DNA from: Cristatella mucedo
Taxonomy: Eukaryota > Bryozoa > Phylactolaemata > Cristatellidae
Length of the DNA: 46,857 nucleotides
NCBI GenBank assembly: GCA_009760855.2
Contig: WPIO01000207.1
Coordinates: 295,501-342,357 of the forward strand
Direction of reading: 5' to 3'
Shown: piece after piece, positions 27,276 through 40,080 of the stretch
Layout of the letters: each line of letters starts with the position of its first letter
How positions within the stretch are numbered: the stretch's first letter is position 1
The notes under the pieces: model-generated
Told to the model about the DNA's origin: nothing
Database searches by the model: none
Seen by the model: only the letters and a program-made list of their open reading frames with translations
Program-made: the position numbers and the translations under genes

Positions 27276-29659
27276 AGGACAATGGATATCTTTTTGGAGA
27301 CGCAGACCACTGCTGATCCGCTGGTTGTCACGCGTCTTTAGGGCCATTTGAACTCTTCCAAGGCCAGATCAGCTACGGCAGGTCGGATCGTGTTTCTAAA
27401 GACAGGCCAATGGCATTACAAAATGAATTTTACGCATGATGGCTTGCTCAGCGAATAACGATCATTTAGGATTACTACATAGTGCACGTATACGTTGCTT
27501 ATACTTTGTGCGCCTTTGATTTGATCCATGTTCTGCTGTCGCCGGCGTTATCAAAAATCGTATTTTCTTCAACCATCGACTCGATAATGGCTTTATGGCA
27601 GCGCTACGTCTCCCACTAATTCTCCAATTCCCGTGGAGTGAAATTCCGTTTCAAAGTACTTCGGACAAGGAGCGATTAACGAATCTGCTTGCAACTGCAG
27701 GGCCGACTGCAAATGACTTACCCAGTTTGGGGTAGTGCGGTGCCATTGTACCGTGTTATTTTTTGGAAATTAAGCCAGCCGCTTAAAACTTTGGTGATAT
27801 ACCAAAAGATAGCTCTTTCCTTTTTCTCTCGAACCATATCTTCGCTTTACTTAAAGATTAAAGGCAAAAAAGTGCACTTTCTTCCAAATAAGAATCGGGA
27901 AATTCCCCTTTTCTCTCTCTGTAGCTCTCTCACTATTTCTTTATCTTTCACACATTCTTTCTCTCTGTCACTTTTTGCAGTTGTCACTCTTCACTGCCAA
28001 AGTCAAAAATTTATGCGATCGTAATTCTTAGTTCGTTCGAGGAAAGGTATGCTAAAGCTCTACTGTTTGTAATTGTATAATTTTGAAATTCGATTATTTG
28101 CTTTTGAATGCCAAAATTTGTAAACATTTGCAAATATCCGTCTTAGCGGTTCGCTTTTTATTAGGCAGTCTTTTGCTGTCTGACTTAAATTAGTATTGAA
28201 CTGTAGGTCCTACAAGATAATAGCTTTTGATGGCAGCTAATTTATGGCACAATATAGTAGTGGGATAATTTAAACGAACATGTAGCTTTAGTTAATTTGA
28301 AATGTTGGTGAAGGTGGAGCTCTATAATACAAAGTCCTTGCTGTCCAAAATTAAATTAATGAATTTAAATTGCATGTCATTACTGATATTAGAACTACAG
28401 CAAATTTAATATAAAATGCAACAGCAAGAAAACCACTGGGCACAGATTTAATGGACTCCGCCAGCGGCTGGGCTCGGCGCTTCAAATGGCAATTAACTTT
28501 CAAAGTGTTTTACAGGTTCGATCAAGTTTAGATTAGGGCACATTGAATTTCACAAGATGGGACGAGGGCAGTAAATATTATGAGTGCTCAACCGGCTTCT
28601 CAATTTCAAATGGTGCCAGCGACTTTTCAATTGGTGTTGGTCGTAATGGGTTGAAGCCAACATCGAGGAAAACGTTCACTTAGATGTTGGAACAGAGGTT
28701 CCAGTGAATACGCGTACGCAAAACCGCATCCGGAAGTTAAAATTGTCAAATAATTATATTTATTATAAACGAATGACAACTTACTTTGAATTTTTGTGTG
28801 TTACTTGTGGCTAAGTTCATTTACGGCCACCAGCCGCTTCGCTGTGGTATTTCTGGCAACGACTAGTGTAGCGAATGTTCCAGTATTTTTCAGCAAGAAT
28901 GCAGATACAACTGCCAAAAATGTATTGGAAGAGGTCATCGTGTAAATGGATAAGTATTTTTATCACTTCTAGTAAATGTCTTGCGAGTTAAGCCTAAGCC
29001 AGCGATTAGCAAGCGGTTAATTAGCAAACAGCCCAAGCAAGATTATTTGCGACAGTGATTATCATCTTAATAAATTACGACGTTGCTATAAATGGCACGT
29101 GCTTGAACCTGCTCGACCGCATTCACTCTCTTGGAGCAACGGTCAGCTGGTCGGTAAGTCCTAGCGCTGAGCGTGAGCTACTTTAAGCCTGTGAACGATT
29201 CAGTTGGATGTCGCCTGTCGTATCAACCGTAGAATATGTTTTACTGTTTGCGTGTATATATAATAAGATGTCGTTAGAGTAACGTATTGAGTAGTTTGTT
29301 ATAATCGTGGGCGTAATGCAAACGTCAGGGCATTGCACATTGTGCATATTTGCACATTGTGCCGCCACCCGTTGTACCGTTGTAATGAGGGTCATGCTGT
29401 CACAAGACTATTGTCAAAAGTTAGGACTTATTTTCCAATGTCGTCATGTCGTTTGCAATGGCTAAACAAGGGGCAAAGACCTGTGGGTAGACCTGCTCAT
29501 GTTGATACTCACAGTGAACGACTTGCCTCAACCAATTCGAGTACCAAACACTAGTATGCAGAAACCCCCGAACAAATGATCCGTTGTCGAGAGGGAGAAT
29601 TGACGAAAACAAGTGCCAGTAATTGAAGACGGCTCGGAGTTACATTAAACGGAAAGCAA
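27276..29659. other. Host intergenic DNA
   Basis: About 2.4 kb with no recognisable gene, repeat or RNA. It includes a pyrimidine-rich stretch near 27900-27980. Confidence 0.4.
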
Positions 29660-29730
29660 ATAGAATGAGAGTGAGTTCTCTAAGGGCGCTTTATCAATTG
29701 CAGTATTATTATTATTGTTTTTGCATTGAT
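29660..29730 (+). mobile_element. LINE family A, very short 3' end
   Basis: GAGTTCTCTAAGGGCGCTTTATCAATTGCAG followed by TATTATTATTATTG. It is a heavily 5'-truncated insertion of about 70 bp. Confidence 0.6.
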
Positions 29731-29999
29731 AGCGCCAATTTCAAGAGCACCGAAGAAATGACAAGAGTCCTCAAAGTGTGTGAGTGCGGTGTCATTTCAT
29801 CCTGTCCTAAGGTCTGAGGCCCTAAAGACGTTTATATGGATATCGGTGGAAAGATAAAAGTAAATGCTTGGAAGATACGATTGGTGGACGTCTTCTTGAT
29901 TTTGAGGTCAATGTAGAGAAGATTATGTATGTTAAAAATGAAATTAATTATGTATGTTATGATTGATTATGTATGTTAAAAAGGATATCAATTGTCTTT

Positions 30000-31260
30000 A
30001 ATAATAATAATATTAATAATAATTCACTCGATAAAGCATGCTCAGAGAAATCAATCTCTTTCTAGGCGCTTTACATTTGGTGCACAGGAAAACACGATAG
30101 AATGGTGAGTAATAAATATCATGCTCGATAAACAACAAGAGTAACATTGTTAGGGGTGACATGCAAAGGGTCAGTATGAAAGTGTGGTTAGTGGCAGCAT
30201 GCATAGTTTCAGCATGCATCAGTACATGAAAGACGAATCACAGGAACCAACTAAATGCTGTCCTAAATAGGTGTGTTATTTAGTTCTTTTTAAACGTAGT
30301 CAAGTCAGGGGGTTGTTCTGACGCCAGACGGGAGCGAGTTGCACGCTTTGAGAACATACGAACTAAATGCACGATATCGATAGGTTTTGAGGTTTGTACG
30401 AGGTGTTGGTCAACTGTTTGATTCCGAAAAGCGGGTGGTACGACGCTTGGCCTGGTGGGGGAGTAGTTCTGAGACATAGGCTGGAGCTACAGAATAAAGG
30501 GACCTAAATGTGAGCGACAAGACCTTGAAGTCGATCCGTTGCTTGACTAGTAGCCAGTGCAAGTCGGCGAGAAGTGGTGTGTTGTGATAACTGTGATACT
30601 CACGACAGACAAGCCTAGCTGCAGAGTTTTGCACCAGCTATAATCGCCAGATTGCACATGCAGGAAGGGCACCAAGCAAGCAGTGAGTTACAGAAGTAAA
30701 GGAGCGATGTCACAAATGCAGGGACTAACTTAAACGTTGTATCTTTATCTAAAAAAATCCGAATTTTAGCAATACTATGTATCTGAATGTAGGCAGACTC
30801 GATTGTGGAGCTGATGTGGTCGTCCAACGTTAGATCACTTTGGAACATGACACCCGGATTTCGATCTGATTCAACAGGAGATATGCTAGCAGAGGCAATT
30901 TTGAGCGTCAGCCTTTCCAATTTCTGAATCACACTTGGTTTGCCCATAACTAGTATGTTAATTTTATCATAGTTTAGTTTTATAAAATTGGCTGCCATCC
31001 AGGTGCGGATTTCGTCAATGCATGCAGCAAGTGAGCTAAGAGAATTCGATGTGCTCGAAGGCTAGGAGTTATCAAGGCTAAGGTGCAAATGAATGTCGTC
31101 CGCCAAGAAGTGAAAGCCTAGGTTTTGCCTGGAAATCCCATCAGCAAGAGGGAGAGTATAAACTGCGGAATGAACCAGACCTAGCACGGAGCCCTGAAGT
31201 ACCCCATATTTGAGAGGAACCTCAGAGGATCTTTGTCCATGCACGTCAATACTCTGGAGT
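30000..31260 (-). mobile_element. LINE family A, longest RT-bearing copy
   Basis: The minus strand reads, 5' to 3', 'GVLQGSVLGLVHS' and 'FHFLADDIHLHLSL' (RT motifs B'/C; the usual YADD is LADD). It continues with 'WMAANFIKLNYDKINILVMGKPS', 'GVMFQSDLTLDDHISSTI', 'AFVTSLLYFCNSLLA' and 'NSAARLV', then 'TPLLADLHWLLVKQRIDFK' and 'SLYSVAPAYVSELL'. The 3' UTR ends in an (ATT)n-like tail at 30000. This is a CR1/L2/Rex-like apurinic-endonuclease-type LINE by RT pattern. Multiple frame breaks and loss of the 5' half make it inactive. Confidence 0.8.
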
Positions 31261-31399
31261 CTGCCTTAAAGACTATGCTTGTCCTACTTGAATGCCCCGG
31301 CTTTCCAAACCTATTTATGGACGAGATTTCTGGCTTCCATTTAACTGTCGATGAGATGATAGAGTTTTATGGACTGCATTTGACTTAACAATTTATTCT

Positions 31400-33460
31400 G
31401 GTAACTCAAGTGACAATAGCCAGGACTCTTGTTTCTTTACTCTGTGGAGAAACTCGATTGGTCCATGACATTTACAATACTATTCATTCCGGTGGCCATG
31501 TCCTTGATTTTACCGAATTGCAAAAACGTGCAGCCTTAACTTAACACAGGCTTTAACGCCACTTTAAAAAGTCTGGGTCTGCTGAAAGCCTAGCCAATTT
31601 CAAAGACTTGTTTGTGTCTTTAGCAGAAAGCTTAGAAAAGCCAGAATTTCTGTTAAGTGCAAAAGCTGAAGTCCTGCCAGTCAGTTCTTTTACAAATTTA
31701 GACGACAGTAATCACTTTGCTATTGGATTGCGAACTCACAGAGGTGCTCACTCGGGGCACTAGGTTGACAAGTCTTCAAAACCTTCCTAGTTGTGAAGGT
31801 TACACATATTCTGACCTCCATGCAGCCCCCCAACGAGAATAATGTCACGAAGGAGAATAATGTCATGAAAACTCTCTTTGGCCAAAAATGCAGCCCCGCC
31901 TAAACAGAGATCTTGATGATTCTCTAGAAAGCGAAGTTTAACTCAAGTCACTGAAATCGGCCACCGCTAGACCACTTCAACAGCCTGGATTATGTTCACA
32001 GCTCCTAGAAAAATATCTCCCAGTTTGCATCTGCCTTTTTGAAGAAAATTCGAATAAGCAGCTCCAAGCATGCTTCGTAAAACAAATTACCTGAATAATT
32101 TCAGCCAGGATGCAAGTGAAATCACAATTGACTAAAGTTGCTCTACTCAGTGTAACTAAACGACAACCAATCCTAAATCAATGTCTTTGCTCTGGTTATA
32201 ATTGATCTGTCGGTTGCATTTGACACTTCCGATCACGTTACCCTACGTAAACGATTTACGGCTGCGATCGGTCATATCCACAGAGTGTTGGCTGGGTTCA
32301 AATAGTTCTTGTGTGATCATGCTCAATCCTCGTCGTGTTGTCGCCAAGTTTCGTCCATTACTAGTCATCGAATGAATTACAAAAGGGTTTGTTCTCGGCT
32401 CTTTGCTATCTCTATTTACGTTGAAATTCTTGGAAATGAGATTTGGAATAATGGGATTGGCTATCACTTCAATGCTGACGATACTTGGCAGCATCTTTTT
32501 CAGAAGAACAAAATGTGCATGAGTGAATGACTCACGGCATTCTTGCCTTTTAGAGTTGCAATTCTTAATGTCTCAATAACTCCGTAGAGTAATCACAGAA
32601 GAAAATCTCGCTTCAACAAGAAGGCTAGCCTAAATATACTTTGGACTATCAGACATAGATATTCCAGTTGGTAATACAGTTGTGCAAACTTCAGCAGGCA
32701 GTCGGAATTTAGGAGTCCTTCCTGAAAAACTAATTACATTTATATAGTTTCATTAAGAAGACGGTATCCACAGATAGCCCTTTCTTTTCCCCATCTAAAA
32801 TTACAAACTGTCTTTCACAGTTTCTTGCAAAAACTAAACGTGCTTCCTGGTTTTGTCTATGTTGGGTTATTACTATTTATTTTGGCTGGGCTGCCAGAAA
32901 AAACCATTAAGCAATTGCAGCCGGTGATGAATATGGCAGCAAGACTACTCAACAAGTCCCAGTGGTTAAGCCAAGTTCCTTCTTTGCGAGCAGTAATTGC
33001 TCCCGGTTGATCAACTGATACGGAGGGTTGATCAGCGGATACAGAGTCAAGTTCTTAGCCTGACAACAATGTCCACCGTGGCTCTGCTCATTCCTACCTT
33101 GTAAACTGCTGCACTGGAACTTCTAAAATTGAGGAAAAAAGCTTTTGCTCTTCCGGCTCACAGAGTTTATTCCCAAACTCTAAATCAACTACATCCATTC
33201 TTCAACCACCGAAAATGGGAGATACTTTCCAGCCGTCCTGAGCTGGTGCAGTCGTACTACTCGATTCTTTGATTGCCCTTCTCAAGATGCTGGGCTTCTA
33301 TATTTTCCGCGTAGCACGAAATAAAGTGTTTCAGGTACAACCTGCAAATTGAATGCCGCTCAGGCTGTAAGCAAGCCCCGCGAAAATCCGCTGAGTAACA
33401 CACTCTTGGTTTGTATGGCTCTGAGGAATTACGAACGGAGTTACGTTAAATTTTCGACGG
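31400..33460 (+). mobile_element. LINE family B, long degraded copy
   Basis: Plus-strand relics include 'IIDLSVAFDTSDHVTL' (RT motif A) near 32195, 'GIGYHFNADDTWQHLF' (a YADD-type motif C with A-D-D) near 32455, and 'LPGFVYVGLLLFILAGLPEKTIKQLQPVMNMAARLL' near 32840. The family B 3' UTR ends near 33455. Stops and frame changes occur throughout. Confidence 0.65.
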
Positions 33461-33589
33461 ATAGTATGAAGTCTCAAGTGTAACCTTAAAGATAGACAAC
33501 ACCCGATTTACTGCACGGGAGCAATTTTATGTCATTTATGCATAGGCCGGTAAACCTGCCAGTCGATTGTAGCGGACTGTGGTTACCTA

Positions 33590-33835
33590 TTTATCACAGC
33601 ATTTACAAGTTATCTATGATTAGTCCTTCACGTGCCTATGCTTTCGGACACTGGGCATGCTGCCTCTAACGATACTTGCTAGCTGATTTGTGCATGCAAC
33701 CATGTTATTCTCGGTGTTTATTGAGCATGCTACCACTAACCATTCGATCGTGGTTCATTTGCAGCAAAGTAAAGCACCTAGAAAGAGGTTGAGTTCTCTA
33801 TGGGAGCTTTATCAAATGTACTATTATTATTATTG
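33590..33835 (+). mobile_element. LINE family A 3' end
   Basis: GATTAGTCCTTCACGTGCCTATGC, GGGCATGCTGCCTCTAAC and AAAGCACCTAGAAAGAGGTTGAGTTCTC lie in order, ending in CTATTATTATTATTGC. Confidence 0.65.
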
Positions 33836-33909
33836 CTCAGAATGTCAAAATTACTCGGATTAGCAAGTTTATACAGGCACACATATTTAAGTGCGACATG
33901 GGTTGAGGT

Positions 33910-35360
33910 GACGCAATAATGATAATAATGCTAATAATACATTTGTGTATCTCTCTCAACGAACTGGATCTTTTTCTATCCACTTAGCAGTTGCTGTATA
34001 GAAAGCGTCACTAACTGATTGGGAGCCACATTCGGAAACGGCAGGTGCTGTGCAAGCGTGCACATACACACAAAAAACGAATCACCAAGCCCCACTATAT
34101 GCTATAGGAAAAATATGTGTTATACAGTTTTTTTTTCAATTTCGTCGGGGAAGGGAAGTAATGAAGGCCATCGGGAGTGAGTTCCAGGCTTTGGGATCAT
34201 AGTAGGTAGAGGTGCAGTTAGCACAGATTTTGATGTTCGTGGAAGGGATAGATAAACAGTTTGAGTCAGACCAGCGGTTTCTACAATGCTTGGCCTGGTG
34301 GGCAAGTAGTTCTTATCGGGGGGCGGGGGCCAGAAAACAAAGAGACGTGTAAGTAAGTTACAGAACCTAGAAGTTTATTAAGAGTGTGAGAATGTAAAGA
34401 TCGGCAAGATATGGCCGGAATGTGACGAAAGCAAAGCCCACAACTGACAAACCAAGCTGCACAGATTTGCAGCAACTGTGAGATTATGATAGCACCGGCC
34501 CGTGGACAAGCAAGCAGCTAGTTACAAAAATCAAGACGGAATGGGACATATGCATGGCACAATTAAAATGTAGTATTCCTGTCTAATCTTGTTGAATTTA
34601 GCAATTCTCGTGGTGATAAAAGGATGCAGGATTGACTGTGGAGATGGTGTCGTCTTTTAACGGTAAGTCAGTTTGGAATAGGACACCTAGATTCATGGAT
34701 AAAGGACACCTAGGAAGTCCATATCCCAATGAAATAAGACAAAATTTCCTTTGGCCCGTATTCAGAAAGTCCACATCCAACGTTGCAATGATACTGCCAT
34801 ACATGACTAACATCATCAATATGTCATTAGCCTCAGGTAATGTTCAAGCACCTTTCAAAAAAGCTGTAATCAGGCCACTTCTAAAGAATACGACACTAGA
34901 CCAGGAGAAATTTAGCAACTAACGCCCAGTTTCCCTCATTCAATTGCTATCAAAGACACTAAAACGAGTCGTAGCACAACATCTGAACTCATATATTCAC
35001 ACATCGAACCCTGCTAGTAAGTTTAAATCTGGCTTTAGTGCTAATCACTCAACAGAATCAGCATATCTTCAGGTGAAATGACCTAATTAGCAATGCAGAC
35101 ATGAGTAGAGTACCACTGCTTGTTTTGTTGATCTTTCGGCAGCTTTTGATAATAATTATCACCAAGTTCTGCCATCCATGTTCGGATATCATCAATACAG
35201 GCAGCGAGTTAGTGGAGACAAAGTAAGGCTCTTTAAGGCTGGCAGGAATCAAGATAATAGAACGAATAAATACCGTCTGAATAGAAGTGACAGCTTAGGT
35301 TTTGCTTAGCGATCAATTCAGTAAGAGGGAGAGTATGAACTGTGGAAGGAAGGTCACCGA
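33910..35360 (-). mobile_element. LINE family A copy with a nested opposite-strand RT piece
   Basis: 3' UTR and RT C-terminal text lies on the minus strand at 33910-34740 and resumes at about 35150-35360 (GCCATCCATGTTCGGATATC matches GCCATCCAGGTGCGGATTTC at 30990). Between them, at about 34745-35145, a plus-strand RT N-terminal fragment is inserted or inverted: 'KAVIRPLLKN', 'RPVSLIQLLSKTLKRVVAQHL' and 'SGFSANHSTESAYL'. Confidence 0.6.
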
Positions 35361-36695
35361 TCTCAGAGCCCTAAGGTTAGGCCTACTTAAGTGTTCTTAA
35401 GGATGATCATTAACCGTCCAGTTTTATTGCTTACAACGGCGAAGACAAGGAGCACTTGACACCATCACCTTAGACATTAGTCCTAATGCGGTCATCCGGT
35501 CAATTCCAGCCTTGACACAGGACAAGCATATTCTGTGAAGTGGCTTAGGCGTGTTCTGTAAAGTGGCTGAGGCGTATCACATGAAGTGGGTAATAGAGAT
35601 TGGCTTTAACATCTCGTCAAGAAGCTCAGCATTTCTTTTTTCTGAGTATCTTGAAGGTTCTACGAGGCCACGAAGTTAGTGGTTAGTGCACCAAAAATCA
35701 TCAAAAATGGGAATGTCTCAAAAATACGATTTTCAGAATCTCGTGAAACCTAAATGTCACAATGCGGAAATGTTGGTATGGTATCCCACCTTTCATGACT
35801 TTAAAAATCAAATTCTTACGGAACGTAATAGCAAAATATGGCAGATAAATTTCAAAAAATCATACAACCCATATGAAATGGAGGACAGGATAGGATAGGA
35901 TAGAACGGATCACGTTTAAGCTTGATTACGCCATATCGGTTGCTTAGCTGGAAGAGGAAAATGGAACCATTCTCGAATCCTCTGATTAAGGGTGTATGTT
36001 CAAAAAATTGAGCAGCTGGTGCTAGCGTGTGCATTTTAGCTGTTAGAAAGATTGGTGACCGGAATGTGTGACTGAAATTTGTGTTGAAATAGCCCTCGGA
36101 TTAGCTTAATTTTCCAGGTCCCGGTACAAGCCGGATGTGGGGATCCATGGGATACCTTGTGAGGCACTGCACCGCCATCGCACTAGATCGACTTTGCTTC
36201 TAACTGAATGTCCATCACCGTGGTAATTGGGATTGGATAGCATTATTAGACCTAATGTATTGTCATTAGTAGTGAGTGCTAATTTATTAACTATAGCTAA
36301 AGATAGGCTTAAGTTATTTTCATATCATTTTTGTGTTTCGTGTCGCATCAACGGATATCTAAAACGTAAGGCTGATCACCTCTGAAAATTTGAATTCGTT
36401 GATGGTATTTTCGGATCTACTCTCTAGTCTTAAATAGCTTAAGCAGTCTTTTTTTGCATCTTTCTAATTCTAGTACCCGTTTTGACAAATTCTTTAGTTT
36501 CTTTCTCGATCTTGTTAAGAACATCAATGACACTGGCGACTTTATCCAGAATTATCAGCCCTGCAGAGAACCCGACGGGATTTCGGAATGCCCGTTGACA
36601 GCAGAGACGGTGCATACATGAGCTACAGTGTCACTAGTCGGTGTTTATGCGTAGATTCTTAGCTGCATACTCAAGCTGCCTCGTTTTCTTTCCAG
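35361..36695. other. Host intergenic DNA upstream of the zinc-finger gene
   Basis: No supported gene. The last part may hold the promoter and a non-coding first exon of the downstream gene, because the first coding exon begins after a splice acceptor. Confidence 0.35.
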
Positions 36696-36857
36696 ATAAG
36701 GTACGCCATGGATGATGATAAACGGCTAGTGGGAAACCTAACTACTGAAGAATGCTCCACTATAGTAGAATGTACAGTCAGCAAGAAACAATTCAGTTGC
36801 ATCCAAATGCTTGATCAACACAAGCAAGATCAATGCAAAGCTATGGAAGGCAGCAAG
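36696..36857 (+). CDS. Host zinc-finger-like gene, first coding exon
   Basis: A pyrimidine-rich acceptor (GTTTTCTTTCCAG) ends at 36695. ATG 36708-36710 opens 50 codons, followed by a donor GGTATGA at 36858. The encoded piece has several Cys/His ('VECTVSKKQFSC', 'LDQHKQDQC'), resembling a degenerate C2HC/C2H2 finger. The exon ends in phase 0, matching the exon at 38439. Function is unknown; nucleic-acid or protein binding is possible. Confidence 0.5.
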
Positions 36858-38438
36858 GTATGATAGCAAAATTTCTTATTTCACCTTATATACTGGCTAT
36901 TATCATCGTCCTGTATTCGCACGTATCCAGAGCATCTAAGATCTATAGCTAGTTGATGGTTGATGGGCATAGTTAAATTCTCAAGAATTGAAAAGCGGAT
37001 TTGTAGAATTCATTTATATTATGCCATTGTTTTGTTCCGTCTTGAAGTCTTTAGAGACCAATATTTAAATCATTTGTATTTATGGTCCACTAAGCATTAC
37101 CACGGTTGAAATTTACAGATATTGTCTTCAATCTGAATTGTCTAACTTGTGATACTCGTCGCATGGAAATCTGTTCAATGGTGATTTTTGAATTTTTGCT
37201 TGGCCACTTGCATGAATCTTGTGCAAGCTTATTCCGTCTGAAGATTGCATTAGTCACCCATAAGTAAGTCAGCAGTATAAAAAGCATTGTTAGAGTGCAT
37301 AGATAGTTTACGTTCAACACATGAAGGTGGATATATCACAGTTTTTAATTCACGTGCACGGGGCCTAAATATCACTCCCACCTTTATGTTTTGCTTAGGC
37401 GTTTCACATGACGTTTAATATGACTAGTGCTTTTTCAATACGTAATTCAAGACAAATTTCTGCAATTACAACTTCCTTGGATCACTAATATTACTTGAGT
37501 TATCTACTCAGGTTTCTGAGCTATCTGATAGAGAAGGTTCTGAATGGCTCTGGTAGATGATACTCTCCGTGACTTACTCATCATATCATGCAATGTCCAT
37601 TGGCAGTGTACATAAGATATTAGATGAAGAATCAGTTGCCAGCATGCTATTACGGGACTTAAGAACGCTGTAGCTCTGTCAATTAGGACGTTCAGTTCTG
37701 TATAATTGCATATGAGAACAATATGTATTATGGTGTGCTCATTCTTTAATAAACGGGAAACAGATATGCATGTATTAGCAAACAAATATCGAATTGATTG
37801 TTGACAAGCGAGTTGGCAGGAGTTCTTTTTAGGATGGCCAGGTTCTAACAATAAATTTACCGACTCATATTCGATGACTTGACACTGAAGTTTTACTGGT
37901 TGCTGCCAAAATAACTGAGAAGATTGACCTTTGTTTCATTCAACATAGTCCAAAGACAGCATTATTTAACATCGTTTAACGGACCCATCATTCACCATCG
38001 TTTAATGGCACGTAGTTGTCCTTGGAAGATAAAATGTGTCCCTGGTGTGTAGTGTGCTGTCGTGATCAATGAATACGAGTCGTGTTTGGTGGGTAATTAA
38101 AAGCTGGACGTTTCTTCGTGCGAAGAGGATATAAAAAGATCACCAGACTTTAACTTCAGGTCCGAGCAACACTCACGCACATTTAGAGGGCTCGAATAAT
38201 CAGTTAACGTACTTGTACTAGTGGACTTTCGAAAGGCAATAGGAATACCTCTGAATAATGCACAATAGTGAGGGAGCCTGCTGTCTGAAACGCATGACAA
38301 CTCGTCTGACACTTTATTTGCTAGCTTTTAACTTGCGATGAGCTTAACCATCAATTTATAGTCACCCTCCACTACATCACTTCGCTTCAATATTGATACA
38401 ACGCTCCAGCGACTATAATTTCGTGTCTTTTAATGAAG

Positions 38439-38523
38439 GGTGCCCGAAAGTCACGCCGAAAAGGTTGGCCTGTTAAAAGAAAACAAGGTGATACCGATAG
38501 TGACGAGGTGCCTTCAGAGTGGC
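38439..38523 (+). CDS. Host zinc-finger-like gene, middle exon
   Basis: A basic segment ('GARKSRRKGWPVKRKQGD', nuclear-localisation-like) followed by an acidic 'DTDSDEVPSEW'. The acceptor TTAATGAAG ends at 38438 and the strong donor GTAAGTA begins at 38524. It enters in phase 0 and ends one base into a codon, compatible with the next exon. An ATG at 38433-38435 is in the same frame and could be an alternative start. Confidence 0.5.
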
Positions 38524-38642
38524 GTAAGTACAAAGGCAATTGTTTTTTATTTTTTAGTGTCATTCCACTACTGATTTATTTGAGCTGGCATGATTGGATG
38601 TGACGTCCGCTACAGCTGCTTGGCTATGAAATTTCGTTTCAG

Positions 38643-38902
38643 TGCCAGAGGGCCCAAAACTTCGCAGCAGAGTTGCTATTACTCAGGGGAGCTCATCCGC
38701 CTTAGAGCCAAATCGCCTCTCCTGTGATACTCCGGCTTCCTTGAAAGTCAGTAAGACTAAGGTTTCCAAACGAAAGACAATATATGGCTCTCGGAAAAGT
38801 ACTCGACGTACTTGTTCCGAATGCAGGAAGACGTTTTCAACGCCATTCAACCTCCGACGCCATATAAGCAAAAATATATGTAAAGAGAAGCCAGTTTTAT
38901 AA
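38643..38902 (+). CDS. Host zinc-finger-like gene, last exon (C2HC finger)
   Basis: The acceptor TTTCGTTTCAG ends at 38642 and the frame continues for 86 codons to TAA 38900-38902. Near the C-terminus 'CSECRKTFSTPFNLRRHISK' followed by 'NIC' forms C-x2-C-x12-H-x5-C, a zinc finger with a final Cys in place of His. Ser/Lys-rich sequence precedes it. A polyadenylation signal lies 144 bp downstream. Consistent splice phases with the two upstream exons make this the best host gene in the window. Fingers of this type bind DNA, RNA or protein. Confidence 0.6.
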
Positions 38903-39045
38903 AAGCATCACACTTTTGTTTGAGGGTGTGTGGTGCGATCGAAATGGCCGCTGCCAAAAACCTGTACCAACAATTTATGTTTTGGAATAGCATACCCTGC
39001 ATGCAGTTTGAATTAAAGTTGGATTGGATTTGTCTTATGCTTTAA

Positions 39046-39051
39046 AATAAA
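39046..39051 (+). terminator. Polyadenylation signal of the zinc-finger gene
   Basis: AATAAA in TTTAAAATAAAATGC, 144 bp after the stop codon of the last exon. Confidence 0.5.
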
Positions 39052-39439
39052 ATGCTCAATGCATGGTGCATGCTGGACTGATTCCATTATGAATGTGAAC
39101 ACAAATCCCGCTAATCGTGGAGATGCTTTCACTCTTAACTTGACTTGTACGACCTTAGCTACCCATCAGTTGTGCATGCAATAGCATGGTGCCCAAATGC
39201 AAAATCTAGCGTTCAAGTTATACGTATAAGGAATGAAACCATAAGCTGAGCAATGACCATGCTAAATGCCGATTGCGATTCAAAGATGAAAGTCGCATCC
39301 TGTGATTGACTTGTGGTTTGAAACCCAAATTCTGGGACCCGTATTGGTTAGGCTACCACTGCACCTTGTTTAAGACAAAGTGCTGCACGAAGTCATCCAC
39401 TTGTCAGTGGTTGGGAAAATTCCTGTGTTTAATACCTCA

Positions 39440-39765
39440 GTCGACTAACAGAACGTAGACACATTTGCTGATAAAGAATAAACGACCAATGGATTATGTA
39501 TGCTGTAGTCCTGAATGTTTACTATTGGCTGAGCACGCCAGCATATGCACGAAATTTAATGCTACTGGCTTCTCATAAGGAGCATGCCCTGATTAGCCTC
39601 AGCTGATTTTGACCTGTCAGAGGCCAATGGCCTTGATATACGTGTCATCCAGCAAGTGTGCTGCAGCTCCGGAAAGAGATCCAGTGTCCTGCTTCAGCCA
39701 ATTCTGCACTCAGGTAACCGCCTAGCACGGCTGCTTTGAATCGGATTCAGCCAACAGCAGGTTTT
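39440..39765. repeat. Dispersed repeat C, copy 2
   Basis: Homologous to 19275-19645, with shared blocks GTTTACTATTGGCTGA, TACTGGCTTCTC and GATTCAGCCAACAG. It runs straight into a LINE family B fragment. Confidence 0.55.
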
Positions 39766-40080
39766 GTCAGTGACCTAATACATGACCTGTACACTATCAC
39801 TTGCATGATAACGTATACAGTAACCACTATCTGTTTCTATGGCACATCTTTTTCAGCGGTCCTGAACTGCTACTTCTATGCTACTCACTACCTCAACTGC
39901 TCTCCTAACTCTGCTATGCTTCCCACTTTCTCTTCGTTGCGTGAGACGAAGTCTGTTGGCTACCGAATGCGTACCGAAAGCCGCTTAGGCTGTGAGTTCG
40001 CTATACAAAACTCTCCTGCGTAACACCCACATGGTCCTTATGACTTTGTGGAGTTACTGACGGAGATACATTGCATTACT
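39766..40080 (+). mobile_element. LINE family B, 3' part
   Basis: It matches 22990-23285 (the CTCAACTGCTCTCCTAACTCTGC-type and CGTTGCGTGAGACGAAG-type blocks). Its last 120 bp nearly match the fragment inserted in the virus at 880-1002. Confidence 0.7.

Noticed and set aside
31062-31244. RT motif at 31062-31244 as evidence of an active LINE or viral reverse transcriptase
   Set aside because: YADD is LADD, the frame is short and broken, and it belongs to a 5'-truncated host LINE copy.
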